From NCBI RefSeq assembly GCF_000621865.1, contig NZ_KK211360.1, positions 18,890 to 82,889 on the forward strand: DNA of 64,000 nucleotides, read 5' to 3'. The notes under the pieces were generated by a model. That model made no database searches. It was not told the DNA's origin and saw only the letters and a program-made list of their open reading frames with translations. The DNA is from Pseudobutyrivibrio sp. MD2005. GTDB taxonomy: Bacteria; Bacillota; Clostridia; Lachnospirales; Lachnospiraceae. Positions 51,806 through 59,067 of the stretch are shown here, piece by piece. Within the stretch, counting starts at the first letter, position 1; each line of letters begins with the position of its first letter. The position numbers and the translations under genes were made by a program.

Positions 51806-52105
51806 CTATTGCCCCGGCCCACTTAATTTATAAGGCCCCACCGGCCCCGTCGGCTGCTCTGCCTGGGTGCCAAGGTTGCAATTTTGCGAATATTATAGTT
51901 TTACAATATGCAAAAAGCGAGCATCACACATGTGTCTTTTGAAGAATGAACCATTTTGAAATATGTTTTACAGCTGGCGGACACCGAATTTTTTCTGTAC
52001 TTCTTAGACTAAAGGGGACTTGGTTTCATACTCCGTTCGCTAAGTAAAATCACAAAGCAGTTTTTGCATATATAGCCACCGTGCTCCATGCGACGTCGTG
52101 TCGCT
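51781..52105 (-). repeat. Non-coding long repeat, copy B (left arm)
   Basis: Read on the minus strand, this arm has the same ordered blocks as copy A: CGACGTCG...CACGGTG, TATATATGCAAAA, AACCAAGTCCCCT (52025-52013), GTGTCCGCCA (51984-51975), TTCAAAATGGTTCATT (51960-51945), AGACACATGTG (51937-51927) and AATATTCGCAAAAT, then the GC-rich cap. It is closer to copy A (bases 4-225) than to its own partner arm C in several blocks. Confidence 0.88.
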
Positions 52106-52136
52106 TACGCACTTGCGCTGCCATCCGTGGCAGCGC

Positions 52137-52443
52137 ATGCCTATATATTGCAAAAACTGCTTTTATTTTACTAAGCTTACTACAAAATCAACCAAGTCCC
52201 CTTTAGTCTAAGAAGTACAATTAATCTAGTAAGTGTGTCCGCCAACTGAAAACGTTATTTCAAAATTGTACAGACTTACAAAAGACACATGTTAATAAGG
52301 ATGCGAGACTTTGCATATATGTAAAACATAATATTCTTGCAATGCAACCTTGGCACCCAGGCAGAGCAGCCGACGGGGCCGGTGGGGCAAAGTCAGGTGT
52401 GCGGGCCGGGGCAAATGTTGGAGTAGTGGGTGAGGGGCTGTTT
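52137..52443 (+). repeat. Non-coding long repeat, copy C (right arm)
   Basis: Same orientation as copy A. Blocks are TATATATTGCAAAAACTGC (52142-52160), AACCAAGTCCCCT (52190-52202), AGAAGTACA, GTGTCCGCCA (52235-52244), AGACACATGT (52283-52292), then the cap identical to that of copy B. It is more diverged from A than B is, yet its cap is identical to B. It ends 10 bases upstream of the likely rpsB -35 element. Confidence 0.88.
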
Positions 52444-52453
52444 TATTTTATAG

Positions 52454-52482
52454 TTGCATGTTGCGGGAATTTATGGTAAATT
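52454..52482 (+). promoter_or_regulatory. Likely promoter of rpsB-tsf
   Basis: TTGCAT (52454-52459), 17 bases, then TAAATT (52477-52482) with TG one base upstream (52474-52475). Transcription would begin near 52489 and include the structured leader at 52514-52556. Confidence 0.55.
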
Positions 52483-52513
52483 TTAAGAGCTGTTGAAAAT
52501 ACACGTGTGAGGA

Positions 52514-52556
52514 CTGACATTGGTTCCTAACCTATCGTAGGCGGGGTGTTTGTCAG
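52514..52556 (+). promoter_or_regulatory. Structured leader of rpsB, candidate S2 autoregulatory RNA
   Basis: CTGACA (52514-52519) pairs with TGTCAG (52551-52556), and inside it CCTA (52526-52529) pairs with TAGG (52538-52541), leaving two asymmetric internal loops. The element lies about 40 bases before the rpsB ATG. Ribosomal protein S2 is known to control its own mRNA in other bacteria through leader RNA; I did not match this to a known family. Confidence 0.55.
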
Positions 52557-52594
52557 GGAGAATCACGCGGAAGAACAAACCAGGAGGTATTAAA

Positions 52595-53332
52595 ATGAGT
52601 GTTATTTCAATGAAGCAGTTACTTGAGGCAGGTGTTCACTTTGGACATCAGACACGTAGATGGAACCCTAAGATGGCTCCTTACATCTACACAGAGCGTA
52701 ATGGTATCCACATTATCGACCTTCAGAAGTCTGTAGGTATGGTAGACGATGCTTACGATGTTATCTTTGACATCGCACAGCAGGGTGGTAACATCCTTTT
52801 CGTAGGTACAAAGAAGCAGGCTCAGGATGCTATCGCTACAGAGGCAGAGCGTTGCGGAATGTTCTATGTAAACGAGAGATGGCTTGGTGGTATGCTCACA
52901 AACTTTAAGACAGTTCAGACAAGAATCAACCGTCTTAAGGAAATCGAGAAGATGGAAGCTGATGGTACATTCGATCTTCTTCCAAAGAAGGAAGTTACAG
53001 GCCTTAAGAAAGAGCAGGAGAAGCTTACAAAGGTACTTGGCGGTATCAAGGAAATGAAGCGTATTCCTGATGCTATTTTTGTTATTGATCCTAAGAAGGA
53101 GCATATCTGTATCCAGGAAGCACACGCACTTGGTATTCCACTTGTTGGTGTTTGTGATACAAACTGTGATCCAGATGAGCTTGATTATGTAATCCCTGGT
53201 AACGATGATGCTATCCGTGCAGTTAAGCTTATCGTTGCAAAGATGGCAGATGCTGTTATCGAGGCAAAGCAGGGTGAAATGAATGAGGTTGCTGAGGAGT
53301 CAGCAGCTGCAGAAGCAGAACAGGAGGCATAA
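52595..53332 (+). CDS. rpsB: 30S ribosomal protein S2
   Basis: S2 joins the small ribosomal subunit late in assembly. The 245-residue protein has all family landmarks: [27 protein letters not shown] (outline, 1-27), [35 protein letters not shown] and [34 protein letters not shown] (outline), with a short acidic, Ala/Glu-rich tail. CAGGAGG precedes the ATG at 52595; an in-frame upstream start would run through the leader hairpin and is rejected. tsf follows after four bases. Confidence 0.98.
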   Translation: MSVISMKQLLEAGVHFGHQTRRWNPKMAPYIYTERNGIHIIDLQKSVGMVDDAYDVIFDIAQQGGNILFVGTKKQAQDAIATEAERCGMFYVNERWLGGMLTNFKTVQTRINRLKEIEKMEADGTFDLLPKKEVTGLKKEQEKLTKVLGGIKEMKRIPDAIFVIDPKKEHICIQEAHALGIPLVGVCDTNCDPDELDYVIPGNDDAIRAVKLIVAKMADAVIEAKQGEMNEVAEESAAAEAEQEA

Positions 53333-53336
53333 GATT

Positions 53337-54260
53337 ATGGCAGCTATTACAGCAGCAATGGTAAAGGACCTTCGCGAGCAGTCTGGCGCAGGTATGATGG
53401 ATTGTAAGAAGGCACTCGCAGAGTGCGATGGAGATATGGATGCAGCTTTCGAGCTTCTTCGTAAGAATGGTGCAGCTAAGGCTGAAAAGAAGGCATCTCG
53501 TATCGCAGCAGAGGGTATCTGCAAGGTTGTAGTTGATGGCAATACAGCAGTTGTTCTTGAGGTTAACTCAGAGACTGACTTCGTTGCTAAGAACGAGAAG
53601 TTCCAGACTTACGTAGAGAAGGTAGCTAACCAGATTCTTAAGTCTGATGTTAAGACAATCGATGAGTTATTAGCTCAGCCATGGGCAGAGGATTCATCTA
53701 AGACAGTTAATGATGTACACGTAGAAATGGTTGCTACAATCGGTGAGAAGCTTTCTCTTCGTCGTTTTGAGAAGGTTACATCTGATGGTTTCGTAGTATC
53801 ATACACACACGGTGGCGGACGTATCGGCGTTATCGTTGATATGGCTGGCGCAGAGAGCGATGCAGCTAAGGAAGCAGCTACAAATCTTGCTATGCAGATT
53901 GCAGCTCTTAATCCTAAGTATGTTAGCCGTGATGAAGTATCAGCTGATTACATCGCACATGAGAAGGAAATCCTTCTTGCTCAGATCATGAACGATCCTA
54001 AGGAGTCACAGAAGCCTGAGAAGGTTATCAATGGCATGATCGAAGGTCGTGTATCTAAGGAGCTTAAGGAGATCTGCTTACTTGATCAGGTTTATGTTAA
54101 GGCTGAGGATGGAAAGCAGTCAGTTGCTAAGTACTTAGAGCAGGTTTCTAAGGAAACAGGTTCAGAGCTTTCAGTTAAGAGATTCGTTCGTTTTGAGACT
54201 GGTGAAGGTCTTGAGAAGAAGAACGAGGATTTCGCAGCTGAGGTTGCTGCTCAGCTTTAA
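53337..54260 (+). CDS. tsf: Elongation factor Ts
   Basis: EF-Ts recycles EF-Tu by nucleotide exchange. The 307-residue protein starts MAAITAAMVKDLREQSGAGMMDCKKALAECDGDMDAA (outline), with the conserved TDFVAKNEKF near 81-90 that contacts EF-Tu and two core repeats. AGGAGG lies nine bases before the ATG at 53337, inside the end of rpsB. The rpsB-tsf pair is nearly universal. It ends at a terminator after a small direct repeat. Confidence 0.98.
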   Translation: MAAITAAMVKDLREQSGAGMMDCKKALAECDGDMDAAFELLRKNGAAKAEKKASRIAAEGICKVVVDGNTAVVLEVNSETDFVAKNEKFQTYVEKVANQILKSDVKTIDELLAQPWAEDSSKTVNDVHVEMVATIGEKLSLRRFEKVTSDGFVVSYTHGGGRIGVIVDMAGAESDAAKEAATNLAMQIAALNPKYVSRDEVSADYIAHEKEILLAQIMNDPKESQKPEKVINGMIEGRVSKELKEICLLDQVYVKAEDGKQSVAKYLEQVSKETGSELSVKRFVRFETGEGLEKKNEDFAAEVAAQL

Positions 54261-54276
54261 TTAAGAGCAGAGCTTA

Positions 54277-54341
54277 AATGTCGGCGACTTACCCGCGTAG
54301 GTGAATTATAATGTCGGCGACTTACCCGCGTAGGTAAATTA
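54277..54341 (+). repeat. Two tandem 32-bp direct repeats after tsf
   Basis: Two copies (54277-54308 and 54310-54341) of AATGTCGGCGACTTACCCGC followed by GTAGGTRAATTA, with one difference (G or A). Each contains TTACC/GGTRA, a five-pair stem with a CGCGTA loop. They lie between the tsf stop and its terminator, so they should be transcribed. Period 33 bases. Confidence 0.9.
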
Positions 54342-54352
54342 TTCAGTATTCT

Positions 54353-54387
54353 AAAGGGTCTACATTTTGTAGGCCCTTTATTTTTTT
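54353..54387 (+). terminator. Terminator after tsf
   Basis: AAAGGGTCTACA (54353-54364) pairs with TGTAGGCCCTTT (54368-54379), 12 pairs with one G-T, followed by a run of T from 54381. A strong rho-independent terminator. Confidence 0.95.
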
Positions 54388-54452
54388 GCCCTTTATCTTG
54401 TAATTCTGATGTGATAAAATATATAAGAATTCGTATTTGGGGAGGATATATT

Positions 54453-55367
54453 GTGGAAGGTTCAAACGAAGGACTTGAGAGACAGAGAGCTAAGCGTAAG
54501 CGTGTAGCCAGAATGAAGAAATTCATTGTTACTACGGTTTTAGCATTTATGTTAATCACTATCACTGTTATGGGATTTTTGGTTTATGAAGTATTCTCAT
54601 TGCAGAGACAGATTAATGCATTATCAAAGCAAATCTATACGGCTACAGATGTTGCAGATAATGTTGAAATGATAGACGATAGCTATTTGGACGGGGTCTA
54701 CAAGGTAGAGGATATCGATAATGAGGCACAGGAGGGAGATATACCAAAGGTTTATTTGACTTTTGATGATGGCCCTAGCGATAACACTGATGCGATTTTA
54801 GATATCTTGGATGATTACAATGTTAAAGCTACTTTCTTTGTGGTAGGTGATGGTAAGGAAGACTATGCTGAACAGTACAAGCGCATAGTTGACGAAGGCC
54901 ACACTATAGGTATGCATTCTTATAGTCATGCCTATAAGGATATTTATAGTTCAGAAGAGGCGTTTATCACGGACTATAATAAAATCCACGAAATGATTTT
55001 GGATTATACTGGGGTTGATTCAAAACTATACCGATTTCCAGGCGGAAGCTCTACAAATGTTGGCAAAGTTGGAAAGTCAGTATTCATAAATTATCTTAAT
55101 GAGCAGGGCGTGCAATACTATGATTGGAATGTAGTTTCTGGGGACGCTACATCTCAGGCATACACATCTGAACAGCTTATTGATAATGTTATGACGGATG
55201 TGGTAAAATACAAGACGTCTGTAGTATTATTACACGATGCTTCTGATAAAGGAGCAACAGTTGAGGCCTTACCAGGCCTTATTGAGGCGCTTCAAGCACA
55301 AGGAGCGATGATATTACCTATTACGGATGAAACAACAGTTATACACCATGTGAATGTTGTTCAATAA
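54453..55367 (+). CDS. Membrane-anchored polysaccharide deacetylase (NodB/CE4)
   Basis: The 304-residue protein has a positively charged N terminus, one transmembrane helix (about 25-48, FIVTTVLAFMLITITVMGFLVY), a short coiled coil and an extracellular NodB homology domain (about 100-295). The metal and catalytic motifs are TFDDGPSDN with the Asp-Asp pair, HSYSH (H and H metal ligands) and RFPGG. It probably removes acetyl groups from peptidoglycan or another wall glycan. The start is a GTG at 54453 with GGGGAGG ahead of it; TTGTAA (54398) and TATAAG (54422) may form a promoter. The bactofilin gene follows after 16 bases. Confidence 0.9.
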   Translation: MEGSNEGLERQRAKRKRVARMKKFIVTTVLAFMLITITVMGFLVYEVFSLQRQINALSKQIYTATDVADNVEMIDDSYLDGVYKVEDIDNEAQEGDIPKVYLTFDDGPSDNTDAILDILDDYNVKATFFVVGDGKEDYAEQYKRIVDEGHTIGMHSYSHAYKDIYSSEEAFITDYNKIHEMILDYTGVDSKLYRFPGGSSTNVGKVGKSVFINYLNEQGVQYYDWNVVSGDATSQAYTSEQLIDNVMTDVVKYKTSVVLLHDASDKGATVEALPGLIEALQAQGAMILPITDETTVIHHVNVVQ

Positions 55368-55383
55368 ATAAACTGGAGGAATA

Positions 55384-56172
55384 ATGATGGGCTTTTTTAA
55401 GGATTTTAAAGAGGATTTTAATGACGCTTTAGATGAAATGGCTGGGGTTGAAGAGACTCCTACTGAAGAGGTTATGGTTAACACTCTTGACGGAGATATT
55501 GATGTTGAGTCAGAACTTAATAAGCTTGATGGCTTATTAGAGCAGGTTACTAAGAAAGTTGACACTCCTGCTGAGCCTAAGGTGGAGGCACCAGCAGCTG
55601 CTGCTGTAGAGCAGAAAGTAGAAAAGAAATCATTCTTTGAGACACAAAAAGAAACAAAAATGGAGGCACCAAAGACAATGGATGTTATGGGAAATGTTGC
55701 TGAGGCTAGCAGAACACAGGCAGCTTCAGATGAGAACGCAGTAATTACTGCTGGAATGAAGGTTACAGGTAATATTGAATCTATCGGTTCAGTTGAGGTA
55801 CAGGGTGAAATCATTGGTGATGTAGCTTGTAACGGAAAGCTTGTTGTAACTGGAAAGGTTAACGGTAATTCACAGTCTTCTGAATTCTTTGCAGATGCTG
55901 CTAAGATTGAAGGAGAGGTTGTTACATCTGGAACAGCTAAGGTTGGCGTTGGTTCAGTAATCATTGGTAACATCACAGCTACATCAGCTGTAATCGCTGG
56001 TGCTGTAAAGGGTGATATCGATGTTAATGGTCCTGTAGTTGTAGATACATCTGCAGTTGTTATGGGAAATATCAAGTCTCGTTCAGTACAGATTAACAAT
56101 GGTGCTGTTATCGAAGGTTTCTGCTCACAGAGCTATGCAGACGTAGATGTTAACAGCGTATTTAATATTTAA
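55384..56172 (+). CDS. Bactofilin family cytoskeletal protein
   Basis: The 262-residue protein has a long low-complexity N-terminal region (about 1-115, Glu/Ala/Val/Lys rich) and a bactofilin (DUF583) beta-helix (about 120-255) of short repeats such as GNIESIGSVEVQGEIIGDV, GKLVVTGKV and GNITATSAVIAGAVKGDI. Bactofilins polymerise without nucleotide and scaffold wall enzymes; an adjacent deacetylase fits that idea. GGAGG lies before tandem ATG codons (55384 and 55387). It is separated from pyrH by 19 bases. Confidence 0.9.
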   Translation: MMGFFKDFKEDFNDALDEMAGVEETPTEEVMVNTLDGDIDVESELNKLDGLLEQVTKKVDTPAEPKVEAPAAAAVEQKVEKKSFFETQKETKMEAPKTMDVMGNVAEASRTQAASDENAVITAGMKVTGNIESIGSVEVQGEIIGDVACNGKLVVTGKVNGNSQSSEFFADAAKIEGEVVTSGTAKVGVGSVIIGNITATSAVIAGAVKGDIDVNGPVVVDTSAVVMGNIKSRSVQINNGAVIEGFCSQSYADVDVNSVFNI

Positions 56173-56191
56173 TAAAAAGGATTACTAAAGA

Positions 56192-56887
56192 ATGAAGAGA
56201 GTATTACTTAAGCTTAGTGGAGAAGCACTATCAGGGGATAAGGGTTTTGGTTTTGACGAGAGCACTTGTATGATGGTGGCTAAACAGGTTAAACAGCTTG
56301 TTGATGATGGAGTTCAGGTTGGCGTTGTTATTGGTGGTGGCAATTTCTGGAGAGGTCGTTCTTCAGAGAATATCGACCGTACAAAGGCTGACCAGATTGG
56401 AATGTTAGCTACAGTAATGAATTGTATCTATGTTTCTGAGATTTTCAGAACAGCAGGTATGAAGACATCTGTTCTTACTCCATTTGAGTGTGGCAACTGT
56501 TCAAAGCTTTATTCAAAAGACAGAGCAAACAAATACTTCGCTAGAGGCATGGTTGTATTCTTTGCCGGCGGAACAGGTCATCCATATTTTTCAACAGATA
56601 CAGCAACAGTATTACGTGCAGTAGAAATCGAAGCTGATGTAATTTTACTTGCTAAATCTATTGATGGTGTTTATGATAGCGACCCAGGCAAGAATCCTGA
56701 CGCTAAGAGATATGACGAAGTTAGTATCGAAGAAGTTATCGCTAAGAAGCTTCAAGTAGTAGATATGACAGCTTCTGTTATTGCTATGGAGCAGAAAATA
56801 CCTATGTATGTATTCTCTCTTAATGAAGAGAATTCTATAGTAAAAGCTATATCTGGCAAATTTAATGGTACAGTAGTTACTGTATAA
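56192..56887 (+). CDS. pyrH: Uridylate kinase (UMP kinase)
   Basis: PyrH phosphorylates UMP to UDP in pyrimidine synthesis and is hexameric in bacteria. The 231-residue protein starts MKRVLLKLSGEALSG and has VIGGGNFWRG, RTKADQIGMLATVMN (outline), GGTGHPYFSTDTATVLRA (outline) and AKSIDGVYDSDP, all family hallmarks. It begins the pyrH-frr-uppS-cdsA-dxr-rseP run, after the inserted deacetylase and bactofilin genes. Confidence 0.98.
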   Translation: MKRVLLKLSGEALSGDKGFGFDESTCMMVAKQVKQLVDDGVQVGVVIGGGNFWRGRSSENIDRTKADQIGMLATVMNCIYVSEIFRTAGMKTSVLTPFECGNCSKLYSKDRANKYFARGMVVFFAGGTGHPYFSTDTATVLRAVEIEADVILLAKSIDGVYDSDPGKNPDAKRYDEVSIEEVIAKKLQVVDMTASVIAMEQKIPMYVFSLNEENSIVKAISGKFNGTVVTV

Positions 56888-56896
56888 GGAGGATTA

Positions 56897-57451
56897 ATGG
56901 ATAATATACTTTCAATCTATGAAGAAAAAATGACAAAGAGCTATAATAATCTTGAGAGCGAATTTGCTACAATCCGTGCAGGAAGAGCTAATCCACATAT
57001 CTTAGATAAGATTACAGTTGATTATTACGGAGCACCAACTCCACTTCAGCAGGTAGCAAATATTTCAGTTCCAGAGCCTAGATTGATTCAGATTCAGCCT
57101 TGGGAGCCTTCTCTTGTTAAGGAAATCGAAAAGGCTATTAACATGTCTGATATAGGTATTAATCCTACAAACGATGGCAAGCTTATTCGTCTTGTATTTC
57201 CTGAGCTTACAGAAGAGCGTCGTAAGGAAATCGCAAAGGATGTTAAGAAGCACGGCGAAGAAGCTAAGGTAGCTATTAGAAATATCAGAAGAGATGCGAT
57301 TGATTCATTAAAGAAGCACTCTAAGGACGAGGGTGTATCTGAGGATGAGATAAAAGACCTCGAAGATAAGTGCCAAAAGATGACAGATAAATTCGTCGCA
57401 GAGGTAGATAAGGCTGTTGAGGCTAAGACAAAAGAGATTATGACTGTATAA
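56897..57451 (+). CDS. frr: Ribosome recycling factor
   Basis: RRF splits post-termination ribosomes with EF-G. It has 184 residues, with the conserved FATIRAGRANPHILDKITVDYYGAPTPLQQVANISVPEPR (outline, about 24-62) and the C-terminal KHGEEAKVAIRNIRRDA helix. AAGGAGG lies before the ATG, nine bases after pyrH. A hairpin with T run follows and may attenuate transcription into uppS. Confidence 0.98.
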   Translation: MDNILSIYEEKMTKSYNNLESEFATIRAGRANPHILDKITVDYYGAPTPLQQVANISVPEPRLIQIQPWEPSLVKEIEKAINMSDIGINPTNDGKLIRLVFPELTEERRKEIAKDVKKHGEEAKVAIRNIRRDAIDSLKKHSKDEGVSEDEIKDLEDKCQKMTDKFVAEVDKAVEAKTKEIMTV

Positions 57452-57464
57452 TTTTAATCTTTTT

Positions 57465-57491
57465 AAGGGCACATAACTTGTGCCCTTTTTC
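57465..57491 (+). terminator. Terminator or attenuator between frr and uppS
   Basis: AAGGGCACA (57465-57473) pairs with TGTGCCCTT (57479-57487), nine perfect pairs with a five-base loop, followed by TTTTT. Because uppS follows within 50 bases without an obvious promoter, partial read-through seems likely. Confidence 0.85.
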
Positions 57492-57540
57492 ATATATGAA
57501 GGAATCATTTTCGTGGATTCCTTAGAAGCAAGGAGGCTAT

Positions 57541-58239
57541 ATGAACGTACCTGAGCATATTGCTATTATTTTAGATGGAAATGGCAGATGGGCCAAATCT
57601 AAAGGAATGCCTCGTACATATGGACATACTGTTGGTGCAAAAAATGTTGAGACTATTTGTCGTGCAGCCAATGAGTTAGGTGTAAAGTATGTCACTATGT
57701 ATGCGTTTTCCACAGAAAACTGGTCTAGACCTGCAGATGAAGTTAAGGCTTTGATGAAGCTTTTAGGGGAATACATTAAGACATGTATGAAGACTGCTAA
57801 AAAAGATAATCTTAAGGTTAGATTTATCGGAGATTTATCAAAGCTTGATGATAAGCTGAGAAAGGCTATTGATGAGCTTACAGAATACTCATCACAATTT
57901 ACTGGACTTACACTCACTATCGCAATTAATTACGGTAGTCGCGATGAAATGACTAGAGCAGTCAAAAAGGTTGCTGAGGATGTTAAGGATGGTAATCTTG
58001 AAGTTGATAGTATTGATGAAGCATTATTCTCAAGCTATCTTGATACAAAGGACATACCAGATCCTGATTTTATGATTAGGACATCTGGTGAGCAGAGATT
58101 ATCAAACTATTTATTGTGGCAGCTTGCTTATGCCGAGTTTTACTTCACACCAGTTCCTTGGCCAGAATTCACTCCTGAGGAATTGAAAAAAGCTGTAGAA
58201 GAGTATGATAAGAGAAACCGCCGTTTTGGTGGAATTTAG
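57541..58239 (+). CDS. uppS: Undecaprenyl pyrophosphate synthase
   Basis: UppS makes the C55 lipid carrier for wall synthesis from farnesyl diphosphate and isopentenyl diphosphate. The 232-residue cis-prenyltransferase has HIAIILDGNGRWAKSKG with the catalytic Asp near residue 12, YAFSTENWSRP and TSGEQRLSNYLLWQLAYAEFYFT in outline. AAGGAGG lies before the ATG. Its substrates come from the MEP pathway, of which dxr and ispG are just downstream. Confidence 0.98.
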   Translation: MNVPEHIAIILDGNGRWAKSKGMPRTYGHTVGAKNVETICRAANELGVKYVTMYAFSTENWSRPADEVKALMKLLGEYIKTCMKTAKKDNLKVRFIGDLSKLDDKLRKAIDELTEYSSQFTGLTLTIAINYGSRDEMTRAVKKVAEDVKDGNLEVDSIDEALFSSYLDTKDIPDPDFMIRTSGEQRLSNYLLWQLAYAEFYFTPVPWPEFTPEELKKAVEEYDKRNRRFGGI

Positions 58240-58251
58240 AAAGGTTTTATT

Positions 58252-59055
58252 ATGTTTATTACTAGATTAGTAAGTGGAATAATACTTGTTGCCCTTTCGT
58301 TATTATTCATAATCACAGGTGGAGATTTGCTTTTAGCAGTGATGCTTGTGCTTTCCCTTATTGGAATGTATGAATTATACAAAGTGTTTAACGTAGAGAA
58401 AAAGATGCCAGGTATTTTAGGATATTTAGGCTGCATTGCCTATTACTTGGATTTAAAATTCAAGTTCTGTCAGGATAATATGGCTATTCTTCTTGCTTTC
58501 TTAATCCTGTTACTTACAGTATTTGTATTTGGCTATCCAAAGTATCACAGTCATCAGATTATGGCTACATTTTTCGGATTGTTTTACGTTGGTGTAATGC
58601 TTGCATTTCTTTATCAGACTAGAATGCTTGAAGGCGGCCAGTTTATAGTATGGCTAATTTTCCTTTGTTCATGGGGATGCGACACAGCAGCATATTGTGT
58701 AGGTGTTCTCTTCGGAAAGCATAAGATGGCACCTATTCTTTCTCCTAAGAAATCTATCGAAGGGGCAGTAGGCGGTGTTGTTGGAGCGATGCTTCTCACA
58801 GGATTATACTGTGTTGTTATTTCAAAAGCATTCCATATGGATGATTTTGTTATACTTCCACTTGTTCTTATTTCAGGCGTGGGGGCCCTTATTTCTATGG
58901 TGGGTGATTTGGCTGCATCAGCAATCAAGCGTAATTTTGAAATCAAAGATTACGGTAAGCTTATTCCTGGACATGGTGGAGTACTAGACAGATTTGATAG
59001 CGTGATTATTACTGCACCAATCATTTACTTTTTAGCTTATTATTTTTATGTTTAA
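58252..59055 (+). CDS. cdsA: Phosphatidate cytidylyltransferase
   Basis: CdsA makes CDP-diacylglycerol for phospholipid synthesis in the membrane. It is a polytopic protein of 267 residues with about seven helices and the family signature near the C terminus, VGDLAASAIKRNFEIKDYGKLIPGHGGVLDRFDS (outline, about 219-250). SPKKSIEGAVGG also matches. It follows uppS by 12 bases. Confidence 0.97.
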   Translation: MFITRLVSGIILVALSLLFIITGGDLLLAVMLVLSLIGMYELYKVFNVEKKMPGILGYLGCIAYYLDLKFKFCQDNMAILLAFLILLLTVFVFGYPKYHSHQIMATFFGLFYVGVMLAFLYQTRMLEGGQFIVWLIFLCSWGCDTAAYCVGVLFGKHKMAPILSPKKSIEGAVGGVVGAMLLTGLYCVVISKAFHMDDFVILPLVLISGVGALISMVGDLAASAIKRNFEIKDYGKLIPGHGGVLDRFDSVIITAPIIYFLAYYFYV

Positions 59056-59067
59056 TTGAGGTTTATT

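Larger units (their letters stand above)
51781..52443. repeat. 663-bp imperfect palindrome between the MltG-like gene and rpsB
   Basis: This gap holds no gene. The left arm (about 51781-52075) is the reverse complement, with mismatches and small indels, of the right arm (about 52141-52443). Outer ends: 51781-51793 pairs perfectly with 52431-52443. The GC-rich cap 51835-51880 is perfectly reverse complementary to 52343-52388 over 46 bases. Inner arms 52040-52075 and 52141-52175 match with few differences. The 65-base centre contains a perfect 10-bp hairpin (TGCGCTGCCA 52114-52123, TGGCAGCGCA 52128-52137, loop TCCG). Each arm is homologous to copy A. No protein, IS or known RNA family was recognised. 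Confidence 0.93.

Noticed and set aside
51751-51942. Small plus-strand open frame running from the MltG-like gene into the palindrome
   Set aside because: No ribosome binding site, and it is not kept in the other copies of the repeat.
51781-52443. Palindrome as an insertion sequence or MITE
   Set aside because: No transposase and no target-site duplication visible at the ends; the outer ends overlap a stop codon and terminator. MITE origin cannot be fully excluded without other copies.
54257-54565. Minus-strand open frame containing a repeated PTRVSRRH segment after tsf
   Set aside because: The repeated peptide simply reflects the tandem 32-bp DNA repeats and terminator; it overlaps the deacetylase start and has no family match.
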